A stretch of 64,000 nt of DNA from Pseudanabaena mucicola str. Chao 1806 (GTDB taxonomy: Bacteria; Cyanobacteriota; Cyanobacteriia; Pseudanabaenales; Pseudanabaenaceae), in contig NZ_CP097329.1 in assembly GCF_030323025.1 (NCBI RefSeq), positions 2,139,001-2,203,000 of the forward strand, in the 5' to 3' direction. Made by a program: the position numbers and the translations under genes. Below, piece by piece: positions 27,208 to 37,261 of the stretch; the first letter of the stretch is position 1, and every line of letters starts with the position of its first letter. Below the pieces are notes generated by a model. The model saw only the letters and a program-made list of their open reading frames with translations, had not been told where the DNA came from and did not search any database.

Positions 27208-29733
27208 TTACGAAAATAGATCTTTTAAAAAGAGTGAGATCTCAGCGCGATCGCTAACATTGAAAAAGTCCATCGGTACTACGCCATCCAAATGACGACT
27301 CACTACATTAAAACCTAATCTAGCACGACGATAGTTAATGACTAGAGGACTATTCGGTGGTATTGGTTGTCGTAACCACGCATCGAAATTGGGGGCTTGC
27401 TTCATGCGATCACTCATGGCACTTACAAGGGCGGCTGAGCGTTCATCAGGCAAACTACTAGAGGCAAATACATAGGCGCGTTCCAGTAATTTATCGCGCA
27501 AATTCGGATTGAGCCAAGCTGAAACTACCATCTCTAGAGGAGTCTGGGGGTTTTGCTTCACGGCTTGCAAAGCATCTGCATCATTAGCGATCGCCTTGGC
27601 AAGGAGTATTGCAGTGGAATGACCACTTTGTTGAAGTTCCGTAAAAGCATTAGGCTGACCTGTCCACCATCTGAGAGCCATTAGACGCACTGCTTGATTG
27701 GGATTATTGCGATAGGTGCGTTCCAGATTTGCCACCACCTGTGGATAGATCGATTGTAAAGCTGAGTCTGTCCAAATTGGGCTAGTGATGAACATTGGAT
27801 CATTGACGATTTCCGTGGTGATCGCTGAGATCGCCTCCATCGTTTTACCTTGCCACAATAAACTGACACCTAACCCAAAATGAAGTGATTTTTTTGTGGA
27901 AACCAGCTCTAGTCCTCGACGAAAATAGGTTTCGGCATCCTGAGCCGCTTTAGTTCCTTCCTGTTGCAGACTCAGCCATGCTGCGGCATTGTAGGTAGCT
28001 TCGTTGTAGGGATTTGTAGCGATCGCCGTTTTAATCCAACCTAATCCCTCGGTTTGCCAAGTTTTCGCCTGCGGTAAATTTGGATAATTAATCGCAAGGT
28101 CAGCTAAATTCCAGCCTAATTGATAGGGATAGTAAGGTTCCCAAGGTGTCAGTTGATTGGCTAGTTTTAGACGATCTTGGAATTTATCAACAGTAGCGAT
28201 CACTTCAGGCAGATCTTCCTGTTTCGCATTGGCTAATTCGGACTTGGCTTTGGCTAAATAAATAAATCCCACACTTGATGCTTGCCAAGCCGTATTCACA
28301 GGCACTAGCCAAGCGATCGCCGCACCTAGATAAACCGTCGCAATTAGTGCTAACCATTGACGCGGCTGCCTATAGCCAAGGGTAATCAATTCACGGTTAT
28401 GTACTTGTCCTAGATAAGCCAAACTCGCAAAGATAATGACTAAGCTGCCACTAATTGCAGGTACATCAAGCTGATAGTCTGTAATTGCCAACATGCCATA
28501 GCCCAGCACACTCGCCAATAATCCATAGGTGAGTACCTGATCCTGCGAATGTGCTTGCCAACTGGGAGATTGGTGCAACCGAACGACAAAACTGGTGATC
28601 GCCACTAATAAAAAGATAAAGGTAATAACTGCGCCAATCCCCAATTCAGCCCAGAGATGCACAGGTGTACTATGCAGTTGAAATAAAAGCTCTGCTTCGC
28701 GACCTGCCCACTGAGGACGATATTGCTGATACAACATCACTGCAGAGCCAGCCCCTGCTCCAAATAGCCAATGATCCAAACCTATGCGCCAACCCACATC
28801 GGCAGCAATCGTTCTAAATAGTAATTCGCCCGATCCTTGGGTCGGATTTGTAAAACTCGTCGATAATCCTGATATAAGCGATCGCAAACGATTATTTGCA
28901 GCAATTAGAACTGCTAATAAAGTGATCGCCCCACTCCCCGCGAAGATTACGAGCCAGCGACTAAGTTTGCTACGAAAGATTGCCACGATTATGCCATAGA
29001 CCACAATTACGCCTAGCCCTAAAAAACCTCCCCGTGAGCTAGTGGTATATAAATCAATTAGCCCTAACCCAATTCCTGTTAACCAGAACGATCGCCATAT
29101 CCCCTTTTGAGCGATCGCTAAACTCACAAAAATCGGTAAAACTAACATCAAAAATCCTGCTACATAATTTTGATGTCCCATTGGAGCCCAATTGCGGGAT
29201 TGTAAATCGGAAAAATCGTAGGTGAGGTTTAATCCCCATTGATTGAGCTTACCAAGTTTAGTCAATTGGGGCAGCCATGTTTGTGTAGTCCATAACCATA
29301 GACTTTCCACAATTACGGCTATTCCCAATAAGCCCTGAAATCTCAAAACTGATAAAATCCCAGATTGGGAGCTATTAGATCTATCTTCATAATTGTTATG
29401 CAAAAAATTATTGGTCACATACAGCGCAATTAAATAGCCAAATGCAGTCAAGCTATACCACATAGACTGATTGGGAAACTGAGCCAACATCGTTGAGATG
29501 CACAGTGTCACAAATCCAGAGCCAACCACCCAATCAAAGCCATTGCCCAATAAGTAAAATGGTTTATCCTTGCGCCATAGATTTAACAAACCTGCGATCG
29601 CTAAGCAGAGCAATCCTACTTGCCATAGCAGTACCCAAGGGAAAGCGACCATCTGCGTACTACTATCAGGTAGTAAAGTAAATAAAATATAGGCGGCAAT
29701 GCCTAGCTGGATGATTAACCGACCTGTACTCAT
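27208..29733 (-). CDS. O-antigen ligase/polymerase-like membrane protein with TPR-like tail
   Basis: 841 residues: about 11-12 hydrophobic helices in the first 500, including a Wzy/WaaL-type segment T-S-S-R-G-G-F-L-G-L-G, then a soluble helical half with tetratricopeptide-like repeats. The family joins glycan chains to lipid A or other acceptors; related cyanobacterial proteins have also been called IctB-like. Substrate not inferable. ATG 29733. Confidence 0.8.
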   Translation of the reverse strand: MSTGRLIIQLGIAAYILFTLLPDSSTQMVAFPWVLLWQVGLLCLAIAGLLNLWRKDKPFYLLGNGFDWVVGSGFVTLCISTMLAQFPNQSMWYSLTAFGYLIALYVTNNFLHNNYEDRSNSSQSGILSVLRFQGLLGIAVIVESLWLWTTQTWLPQLTKLGKLNQWGLNLTYDFSDLQSRNWAPMGHQNYVAGFLMLVLPIFVSLAIAQKGIWRSFWLTGIGLGLIDLYTTSSRGGFLGLGVIVVYGIIVAIFRSKLSRWLVIFAGSGAITLLAVLIAANNRLRSLISGLSTSFTNPTQGSGELLFRTIAADVGWRIGLDHWLFGAGAGSAVMLYQQYRPQWAGREAELLFQLHSTPVHLWAELGIGAVITFIFLLVAITSFVVRLHQSPSWQAHSQDQVLTYGLLASVLGYGMLAITDYQLDVPAISGSLVIIFASLAYLGQVHNRELITLGYRQPRQWLALIATVYLGAAIAWLVPVNTAWQASSVGFIYLAKAKSELANAKQEDLPEVIATVDKFQDRLKLANQLTPWEPYYPYQLGWNLADLAINYPNLPQAKTWQTEGLGWIKTAIATNPYNEATYNAAAWLSLQQEGTKAAQDAETYFRRGLELVSTKKSLHFGLGVSLLWQGKTMEAISAITTEIVNDPMFITSPIWTDSALQSIYPQVVANLERTYRNNPNQAVRLMALRWWTGQPNAFTELQQSGHSTAILLAKAIANDADALQAVKQNPQTPLEMVVSAWLNPNLRDKLLERAYVFASSSLPDERSAALVSAMSDRMKQAPNFDAWLRQPIPPNSPLVINYRRARLGFNVVSRHLDGVVPMDFFNVSDRAEISLFLKDLFS

Positions 29734-29900
29734 AAAACCTGAAAACCAAAATTTAGCAATATAATTAGTAATTTACGCAAAAGAGGACACCTTATCATTT
29801 CTCTCTAGTAAATCAACAAGCTAAACTTAATTATGTCAGTAATTCTCATATCAAAACCAGTGCAGGGCTGTCAGCGCTTATAACTTCAAACTAGAAATTC

Positions 29901-29957
29901 GGTAGTGCTAAATATGTAAGGATGGGCGACGCGAAGCGCCACGCATCCTTACATACT
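29901..29957. repeat. hairpin related to family C
   Basis: Starts GGTAGTGCTA like family C but has a different stem, TATGTAAGGATG / CATCCTTACATA around GCGACGCGAAGCGCC. It lies in the gap upstream of the ligase gene. Confidence 0.6.
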
Positions 29958-30021
29958 ATTCTGTTAGATTTTTCTCAAATCACCGAAACTTTGGCTGTGC
30001 TTGCAATATTGGCAATAATGT

Positions 30022-30294
30022 TTGCGGTCACTAGCTTTTTCTAAGTTATTTTTTGCAGATGAGCAATATTTAGGCAATGACAATCTAGATGATCAAGAAG
30101 AATCTGAAGAGATTTTGACAGAAGTTGCGATGTCGGGTAATTTTTTGTTATCTGAAGTGAAAATGCTTCAGCAACAGATTCGAGAGCTAACGAGTTCACA
30201 ACAGAAATTTCGGCAAATACTGATCGCAAATCGATCAGTATATCTTTCCCAGAAGAGCAAAGAGACCACTATGCAAATATATCGTTTCCTCTGA
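30022..30294 (+). CDS. doubtful small ORF
   Basis: 90 codons from TTG at 30022, acidic with a possible short coiled coil (about 48-65: M-L-Q-Q-Q-I-R-E-L). No family recognised. An ATG at 30130 would give a 54-residue version. Just upstream in another frame lies a hydrophobic stretch (29991-30050) ending at TAA, so this could be the remains of a frameshifted membrane gene. Ends at a strong hairpin. Confidence 0.35.
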   Translation: MRSLAFSKLFFADEQYLGNDNLDDQEESEEILTEVAMSGNFLLSEVKMLQQQIRELTSSQQKFRQILIANRSVYLSQKSKETTMQIYRFL

Positions 30295-30332
30295 CCCATA
30301 GATTTTGTCCCTTTGGGACAAAATCTATGGGT
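30294..30332. terminator. bidirectional terminator hairpin
   Basis: Perfect 18-bp stem ACCCATAGATTTTGTCCC with TTT loop between convergent ORFs. Confidence 0.75.
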
Positions 30333-30529
30333 TATTTCCGAGTGACTACTGCTTCAACGTGAGCGGTCTGAGTTTTAATATTTGTGTCATTGTCAACTTT
30401 GCTCTCCACCGCAGCGATCGCCCAACGCAATGGTTCCCCATGTTTGGTTAGCTCCTGTTCAACGGTTTTGGTGATCGATTCTTGGTGTTCATTAATCTCA
30501 ATTTCCGCAGTAATAAAATGCGTGGTCAT
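30332..30529 (-). CDS. small conserved-looking protein
   Basis: 65 residues with I-T-A-E-I-E-I near the start and A-H-V-E-A-V-V-T-R-K at the end. The alternating beta pattern resembles a compact alpha-beta fold. ATG at 30529. Function unknown. Confidence 0.6.
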   Translation of the reverse strand: MTTHFITAEIEINEHQESITKTVEQELTKHGEPLRWAIAAVESKVDNDTNIKTQTAHVEAVVTRK

Positions 30530-30767
30530 TTTGGTTGATTTTGGCTTAAGTTACTTGTTTGATTAATTAGGATTGTATAGTGATTTGCTGTTTATTTGGA
30601 TATAACTTTCGCCGCGATCACCTATTGTCAAAAAAATATAGTGTTAGACAAAATATGTTAGGACAAACGAAAAAACGAAATGAGATTTGCGCTGCAAATC
30701 TCTGTAACTCTCGTTTCAGTTTTGCATAGCTATAGTTATAACATTCACCTAACTAACTTCATTTGCC

Positions 30768-33700
30768 ATGAGTTCTAATTCGGAAAAGGTTAGCAAAATT
30801 AACACAAATTCTAAATGGCAGTTTTGGATTGATCGCGGTGGCACATTTACTGATATCGTCGCCCAGACCCCTGACGGTGAAATTATGCTGCATAAATTGC
30901 TTTCAGAGAATCCTGATCGCTATACCGATGCACCGATTCAAGGGATTCGCGATATTTTAGGACTTTCACCCGATGCAGCAATTCCCATTGAGCAAATTTC
31001 CTCAATTAAAATGGGAACGACGGTGGCGACTAATGCCTTGTTAGAACGAAAGGGTGATCGCACAGTTTTATTGATTACTAAAGGCTTTCGAGATGCTTTA
31101 CGCATAGGCTATCAGCATCGTCCCAATATTTTTGCCAGACATATTGAGTTACCAGAAATGCTCTATGAGCACGTAATTGAAATCGAAGAACGTTATAGTG
31201 CTCATGGGGAAGTTCTTATGTCTTTGAATGAGAACTTAGCGATTAAAGAATTACAAAAAGCTTATAATTTGGGAATTAGGGCTTGTGCGATCGCCTTAAT
31301 GCATAGTTATCGCTATCCGCATCATGAGCAGAGATTAGCCGCAATTTCCAAGCAAATTGGTTTCACACAGGTTTCCGTATCCCATGAAATTAGTTCCTTA
31401 ATCAAATTTGTCAGTCGTGGTGATACGACAGTTGTTGATGCCTATCTATCACCAATTCTCAAGCGCTATATTGATCGCGTTAGTGCTGAACTTAATCATA
31501 ACCTTACCCCTAGCCCCTCTTCTACGAGAGAGTTAAATCAGACTACGAAATTAATGTTTATGCAGTCCAATGGGGGATTGACGGAAGCGAAAAGTTTTCA
31601 AGGCAAAAACAGTATTCTTTCGGGACCCGCAGGGGGAATTGTGGGGGCTGTACAAACCTGTTTGCAAGAAGGTTTTGAGAAAATCATTAGCTTTGATATG
31701 GGTGGAACTTCCACTGATGTGGCACATTATGCGGGAAGTTATGAGCGATCGCTATCGACAGAAGTTGCTGGCGTGAGGCTGAGTACCCCGATGATGGCAA
31801 TCCATACGGTAGCAGCAGGTGGTGGTTCCTTACTATTTTTTGATGGTGCAAGGTATCGCGTAGGACCTGAATCGGCAGGAGCATTTCCAGGTCCTGCTTG
31901 TTATCGCAATGGCGGTAATTTAGCTGTAACCGATTGCAATGTGATGTTAGGGAAATTACAACCCGATTTCTTTCCGAAAGTATTTGGTAGAGATGGAAAC
32001 TTACCTTTTGATGGCGAAGTTGTGGTTGAGAAGTTTACACAATTAGCGCAAACCATCAACCAAAACACAGGTCAAGCAGTTACCCCTGAAGCGGTCGCCC
32101 AAGGTTTCCTAGAAATTGCGGTCGAAAAAATGGCGATGGCAATCAAAAAAATATCCATACAACGTGGATATGACGTTTCTGAATATGTGCTCTGTTGTTT
32201 TGGTGGTGCGGGTGGTCAGCATGCCTGCGCGATCGCCGATGTGTTAGGCATGACACAGGTATTCATCCATCCTTACGCAGGGGTGCTATCTGCCTACGGC
32301 ATTGGTTTAGCGGATATTCGCACAATTCGCGATCGCTCGGTTGAGTCAGAGCTAAATTTAGAACTACTTGCGGAACTCGAAACGATGGCAGAAAATCTCA
32401 GTGAAGAAGGCAAAACTGAGATTTTGCAAGGGAATGAGGATGGCAATTTACAAATCGAAACTAGCTTGCGAATGCGTTATAAAGGCACAGATTCATCGCT
32501 AGCAGTAGTCATTCCTAATTCTCTTAAAATCTTTTCTCAAGAAACATCTGATTATTTACGAGCTAATTTTGAATCTTTGCACAAGGATCGTTATGGATTC
32601 ATCTTTGAAAATAAGGTTCTGATTGTAGAAGCGATTGCCGTGGAAACTATCATTTCAAGGAAGAAGGAGAAAGTAAAAAGGAAAAAAGCTAATAGCCAAC
32701 AGCTAACAGCTAACAGACAAACAGCCCAAGTCTATATGGCAGGTGCATGGCGTGAAACTCCTATATTACGGCGGGAGGATTTGCGGGTGGGAGATCGCAT
32801 TCAGGGGGCAGCGTTAATTATTGATGCCACGGGTACTAATGTGCTCGAGCCTCATTGGGAAGCAGAGTTAAATGAGGATGATTGTTTGATATTGAGGCGA
32901 TCGCCTCAATATCAAAATCAAATGTCTGAGGGAGAAGAAATTAAAGTTCCCCCTATTAAGATGGATTTAGTGGCGACTTATCCTGATCCGATTAAACTAG
33001 AAATCTTTAATAATCTTTTTCAATCTATTGCTGAACAGATGGGATTTACTCTGCAAAATACGAGTGTCAGTGTGAATATCCGTGAGCGTTTGGATTTTTC
33101 TTGTGCGATTTTCGATCTCGAAGGCGAATTGGTTGCCAATGCGCCGCATATCCCTGTCCATCTTGGATCGATGGGCGAAAGTGTCAAGGCTTTAATCGAA
33201 GAGAAGGGAACTGCAAATATCCGTTTTGGTGATGTGTTTGCCACTAATAATCCCTATAACGGGGGAACGCATTTACCTGATATCACGGTAATTACGCCCG
33301 TATTTATTGATTCTGAACAGCCGATTTTTTATGTTGCTTCTCGTGGACATCATGCAGATATTGGGGGAATTACTCCTGGTTCCATGCCTTCAAATAGTAC
33401 TAGCATCGAAGAAGAAGGCATTCTATTTGATAATTTCCAACTTGTGAAAAATGGTAGGTTTTGCGAAGCAGAAACCCTCGCTTTATTAACTTCTAGTGCA
33501 TATCCAGCCCGTAATCCTGCTCAAAATATTGCTGATTTACAAGCCCAGATCGCCGCTAATGAATGCGGTGCAAAGGAACTTCAGCGCATGGTGAATCACT
33601 ATGGCACATCCACAGTCCAAGCTTATATGGGTTTTGTACGCGACAATGCTGAGGCTGCTATTCGCAAGGTGATCGCCAATTTGGCAAAGGGAAAAGGAAA

Positions 33701-34538
33701 GGGGAAAAAGGAAAAAGATAAACGTAGGTTTGTTTATCCGATTGATAATGGCAGTCAAATAGTTGTTTCCGTAAGCTTAGAACCCATTGACAGAACTGCA
33801 AAAATTGACTTTACGGGAACTTCGGTACAGTTAGGGAATAACTTTAATGCACCGCTTGCAGTTTGCAAAGCCGTTGTCTTGTATGTATTTCGTACTCTCG
33901 TTGATGATGATATCCCACTCAATGCAGGATGTTTAGAACCTTTGGAAATTATTATCCCTGAAGGCTCAATGCTCAATCCCGTTTATCCCGCGGCGGTAGT
34001 GGCGGGAAATGTAGAGACTTCTCAGGCGATCGCGAATGCTTTGTATGGTGCGCTCGGAGTAATGGCAGCCTCACAGGGAACGATGAATAATTTTACCTTT
34101 GGTAGCGATCACTATCAATATTACGAAACTATTTGCGGTGGATCGGGTGCGGGGAATGATTTTGATGGCACTGATGCGATTCAAACTCACATGACTAATT
34201 CACGACTCACCGATCCTGAAATTCTGGAATGGCGATTTCCTGTACTTTTAGAAGAATTTTCCATCAGAGCAAATAGTGGCGGTATGGGGAAACACAAGGG
34301 GGGGAACGGAGTGACACGGCGGATCAAGTTTCTGGAACCCATGACTGCATCGATTTTGGCAAGTAGTCGGGTTATTCCTCCCTTTGGCTTAAACGGTGGT
34401 GAGTCGGGTTCAACTGGTCGTAATTATGTAATTAGGAATGATGGAGAGATTCTCGACTTACCAAGCACAGCCACAGTTCAAATGGACTCTGGAGATACAT
34501 TTGTTATTGAAACTCCTGCTGGAGGAGGTTATGGTTAG
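30768..34538 (+). CDS. oplAH: 5-oxoprolinase, HyuA-HyuB fusion
   Basis: ATP-dependent hydrolysis of 5-oxo-L-proline to glutamate. 1256 residues with HyuA (about 1-690; G-G-T-F-T-D-I-V near the start, G-P-A-G-G, D-M-G-G-T-S-T-D) fused to HyuB (about 720-1256; R-G-H-H-A-D-I-G-G and the G-G-G-Y-G end), as in single-chain oxoprolinases. Three low-complexity insertions interrupt it without frameshift: residues about 243-256 (Pro/Ser/Thr), 632-655 (Lys-rich then Q-Q-L-T-A-N) and 972-985 (Gly/Lys). Each coincides with repetitive DNA. Hydantoinase activity is the alternative. Confidence 0.92.
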   Translation: MSSNSEKVSKINTNSKWQFWIDRGGTFTDIVAQTPDGEIMLHKLLSENPDRYTDAPIQGIRDILGLSPDAAIPIEQISSIKMGTTVATNALLERKGDRTVLLITKGFRDALRIGYQHRPNIFARHIELPEMLYEHVIEIEERYSAHGEVLMSLNENLAIKELQKAYNLGIRACAIALMHSYRYPHHEQRLAAISKQIGFTQVSVSHEISSLIKFVSRGDTTVVDAYLSPILKRYIDRVSAELNHNLTPSPSSTRELNQTTKLMFMQSNGGLTEAKSFQGKNSILSGPAGGIVGAVQTCLQEGFEKIISFDMGGTSTDVAHYAGSYERSLSTEVAGVRLSTPMMAIHTVAAGGGSLLFFDGARYRVGPESAGAFPGPACYRNGGNLAVTDCNVMLGKLQPDFFPKVFGRDGNLPFDGEVVVEKFTQLAQTINQNTGQAVTPEAVAQGFLEIAVEKMAMAIKKISIQRGYDVSEYVLCCFGGAGGQHACAIADVLGMTQVFIHPYAGVLSAYGIGLADIRTIRDRSVESELNLELLAELETMAENLSEEGKTEILQGNEDGNLQIETSLRMRYKGTDSSLAVVIPNSLKIFSQETSDYLRANFESLHKDRYGFIFENKVLIVEAIAVETIISRKKEKVKRKKANSQQLTANRQTAQVYMAGAWRETPILRREDLRVGDRIQGAALIIDATGTNVLEPHWEAELNEDDCLILRRSPQYQNQMSEGEEIKVPPIKMDLVATYPDPIKLEIFNNLFQSIAEQMGFTLQNTSVSVNIRERLDFSCAIFDLEGELVANAPHIPVHLGSMGESVKALIEEKGTANIRFGDVFATNNPYNGGTHLPDITVITPVFIDSEQPIFYVASRGHHADIGGITPGSMPSNSTSIEEEGILFDNFQLVKNGRFCEAETLALLTSSAYPARNPAQNIADLQAQIAANECGAKELQRMVNHYGTSTVQAYMGFVRDNAEAAIRKVIANLAKGKGKGKKEKDKRRFVYPIDNGSQIVVSVSLEPIDRTAKIDFTGTSVQLGNNFNAPLAVCKAVVLYVFRTLVDDDIPLNAGCLEPLEIIIPEGSMLNPVYPAAVVAGNVETSQAIANALYGALGVMAASQGTMNNFTFGSDHYQYYETICGGSGAGNDFDGTDAIQTHMTNSRLTDPEILEWRFPVLLEEFSIRANSGGMGKHKGGNGVTRRIKFLEPMTASILASSRVIPPFGLNGGESGSTGRNYVIRNDGEILDLPSTATVQMDSGDTFVIETPAGGGYG

Positions 34539-34651
34539 TTATGCAAATATTTCCCTATTAAATTCAGACCTTGCTTTGGCTAAATCTCAGCTTGGTTTTC
34601 ATAAGCTTTGCTCCCATCGGTTTATCTCTGCACAGATTTGTCATTTTACAT

Positions 34652-34755
34652 CGGTTTGCGCTTACTCAAAACCCAGAAATATTTTTGAAAGTGGGGCAAA
34701 GCAACACTTTCAAAAATATTTCCGTACTACTCAAAGCCTCAATCGGCTATATTAT
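34652..34755. repeat. palindromic repeat, family B (reverse)
   Basis: Reverse-oriented copy of the 11063 element (hairpin AAATATTTTTGAAAGTG and complement), filling most of the gap between oplAH and dnaX. Confidence 0.85.
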
Positions 34756-34855
34756 GCGGTTGTCTTGAATTTCTCTTGATCGATCGCTCTCATCGATAGT
34801 TCTAATGCTATACTCGCATACTTGATCAGTAGCACTTAAGCCTCATTGTGTTCCT

Positions 34856-37228
34856 ATGGGCTATGAGCCACTCCACCACAAATATCGTCCGCAAATTTTT
34901 GCCGACCTCGTTGGGCAAGAAGCGATCGCGCATACCCTGACCAATGCCTTAAATACTAAGCGCATTGCTCCAGCTTACCTATTTACAGGCGCAAGGGGGA
35001 CTGGCAAAACATCGAGTGCACGGATCATGGCAAAGTCTCTCAATTGCCTCAGTTCTGACAGTCCGACTCCTCACCCCTGTGGCAAGTGTGAGCTATGCCA
35101 TAGTATCGCCAACGGCAATGCCCTAGATATTACTGAAATTGACGCAGCAAGTAATACAGGTGTCGATAACATTCGAGAATTAATCGAACGCGCCCAGTTT
35201 GCGCCTGTAAAAGCTCGATTTAAGGTTTATATAATTGACGAATGTTTGACAGGCGATACCCTTGTTCAGACAGACTCAGGATTAATGCGTATTGACAATC
35301 AGGATTTGTTAGGAAAGCAGGTACTTAGCTATAACGAATCTTTAGCAACATGGGAATACAAAAAGGTTGTACGTTGGCTAGAGCGCGATGTAAAGCCTAC
35401 GTTAATTATTAAAACTAATCAGCGATCGCTACAATGTACAGGTAATCATTTAATCAGAACAGGATCAGGATGGACAGCAGCAAGCAATATCAAAGTTGGG
35501 ATGAACATATTGTCACCTGTGCCTGTGGATGTGGAGAAAAGATGGAAATGGCATACAAGTTTGGAGAAGTTCAAATCTGTAACTGTCGTTGGTAATGAGC
35601 CAGTTTATGACATTGAAGTAGAAGATAATCATAACTTTGTCGCTAATGGTCTACTAGTTCATAACTGTCATATGCTGAGTACCGCAGCATTTAATGCGCT
35701 ACTCAAAACCCTAGAAGAACCGCCCGATCGCGTTACTTTTATCCTTGCGACAACCGACCCGCAGCGCGTATTACCGACAATTATTTCGCGTTGTCAGCGT
35801 TTTGACTTTCGGCGGATTCCCCTTGAATCAATGGTCAAGCATTTAGGAAAGATCGCCGCTAATGAGAACATTAATATTCATATGGAAGCTCTCACTCTTG
35901 TTGCCCAAATCGCGCAAGGAGGATTACGGGATGCGGAGTCTCTGCTTGATCAGTTGAGTCTATTAGATGGAGAGATTACCGTTGAAGCAGTTTGGGATTT
36001 AGTTGGTTCTGTACCCGAACAAGATTTGCTTTCATTAATCGAAGCGATCGCCACAGATCATTCCACGCAGCTAATTGACTATGTGCGGCGAATTATGGAT
36101 CGGGGACGCGAACCCTTGATCGTGTTGCAGAATTTAGCGAATATGTATCGCGATTTATTGATTGCGAAAACCGCTAGCGATCGTAGTGATCTCGTAGCCA
36201 TGACAAGCTCAGGTTGGGAGCGTTTAGTACAACTTGCTCAGACCTTACCAACTCCTAGTATTTTGCTTGGTCAACAGCATTTACGATCGGCGGAACTACA
36301 AATTCGCAACTCCACACAACCTCGTTTGTGGTTGGAAGTAACTTTAATGGGTTTATTACCTTCAGCCCAAGGAGCGATCGCGCCATCGCATCCACAATCA
36401 TCAAACACATTCCCACCTCAGGCTAATCCTCCCCGCAATATTAGCGCACAACCTATCGCTCAACCACCCAAACAGAATCCCATTCTACAGGTATCATCCA
36501 CCCCAAAACAAAATTTGTCATCTGTTGCGCCAGAGCCGATTTCCCATCCACCTATTGAACAACCTGTTACAAAAACTAGTCCTGAAACATCTATCCCTAC
36601 TTCTATCTCTTTGCCAAATGGCGAAACTCCAATTTCTTCTCAAAATGATGACCTAAATGATTTTGCTTCAGTGGGATATGACCTTGATCAACTATGGCAA
36701 AACCTTTTGCAAATGTTGCCATCACCAACGAGAGCGATCTTTGTGCAAATGGAATCTCGCTTTTTAGAAGTTGATACCAATAGCGTCAAAATAGGCTTAG
36801 GCGGTAAACGTGATGAAACCACAAAAAATATTGCTGTTCAGAAGCGCCCTGAACTAGAAAATGCTTGCTCTCAATTGCTGCAACGCCCGATTAAAGTGAT
36901 GTTTAAGTTTGTTGCATCTTCTCAATCTGGGGCAACACAGGTACAAGTTCCTACACCTTTACCTCACTCACCTTCGATCGCACCTCCCTCACCAAACCTG
37001 AATTCACAAGTACCATCACCCAATTCAGTAATTCAACCTGCTGCAGGGATCACGCCACCAGTGCCATCGGTAAGTTCGCATTCAAATCAAGAGGATCCCC
37101 CTGCGCCAAAACAATCTAGGGGATACGTTGTTTTATCTGAAGAAGAGAGGATTGTGAGGAATATGGCAGAATTCTTTAATGGACAAATTATTGATCTCGA
37201 TGAAGAAACAAGTGATCAAGGTACTTAA
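34856..37228 (+). CDS. dnaX: DNA polymerase III tau/gamma subunit with intein
   Basis: Clamp-loader ATPase of the replisome. Walker A G-A-R-G-T-G-K-T (45-52), zinc cysteines C64, C75, C78 and C81, and the SRC motif (I-I-S-R-C-Q-R-F-D) are present. The frame is interrupted after I-I-D-E (Walker B) by a 141-residue intein (130-270). The spliced protein would be 649 residues. The tail is Pro/Ser/Gln-rich, as in cyanobacterial tau. Without splicing the Walker B motif stays disrupted. Confidence 0.95.
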   Translation: MGYEPLHHKYRPQIFADLVGQEAIAHTLTNALNTKRIAPAYLFTGARGTGKTSSARIMAKSLNCLSSDSPTPHPCGKCELCHSIANGNALDITEIDAASNTGVDNIRELIERAQFAPVKARFKVYIIDECLTGDTLVQTDSGLMRIDNQDLLGKQVLSYNESLATWEYKKVVRWLERDVKPTLIIKTNQRSLQCTGNHLIRTGSGWTAASNIKVGMNILSPVPVDVEKRWKWHTSLEKFKSVTVVGNEPVYDIEVEDNHNFVANGLLVHNCHMLSTAAFNALLKTLEEPPDRVTFILATTDPQRVLPTIISRCQRFDFRRIPLESMVKHLGKIAANENINIHMEALTLVAQIAQGGLRDAESLLDQLSLLDGEITVEAVWDLVGSVPEQDLLSLIEAIATDHSTQLIDYVRRIMDRGREPLIVLQNLANMYRDLLIAKTASDRSDLVAMTSSGWERLVQLAQTLPTPSILLGQQHLRSAELQIRNSTQPRLWLEVTLMGLLPSAQGAIAPSHPQSSNTFPPQANPPRNISAQPIAQPPKQNPILQVSSTPKQNLSSVAPEPISHPPIEQPVTKTSPETSIPTSISLPNGETPISSQNDDLNDFASVGYDLDQLWQNLLQMLPSPTRAIFVQMESRFLEVDTNSVKIGLGGKRDETTKNIAVQKRPELENACSQLLQRPIKVMFKFVASSQSGATQVQVPTPLPHSPSIAPPSPNLNSQVPSPNSVIQPAAGITPPVPSVSSHSNQEDPPAPKQSRGYVVLSEEERIVRNMAEFFNGQIIDLDEETSDQGT
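35243..35665 (+). other. mini-intein in dnaX
   Basis: 141 residues from C (C-L-T-G-D-T-L-V, block A) to terminal H-N, followed by Cys as +1 residue (block G V-H-N|C). Block B-like C-T-G-N-H-L-I-R-T and block F V-Y-D-I-E-V-E-D-N-H-N-F are present. There is no LAGLIDADG or HNH endonuclease, so it is a splicing-only mini-intein. It sits exactly between the Walker B acid and the H-M-L segment. Confidence 0.93.
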
Positions 37229-37261
37229 TTAATGAATTGCTGCACAGAGTGTAGTAATTCT

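Noticed and set aside
29991-30050. Hydrophobic micro-ORF upstream of the small ORF at 30022
   Set aside because: No proper start codon or SD with suitable spacing; reported only as a possible remnant.
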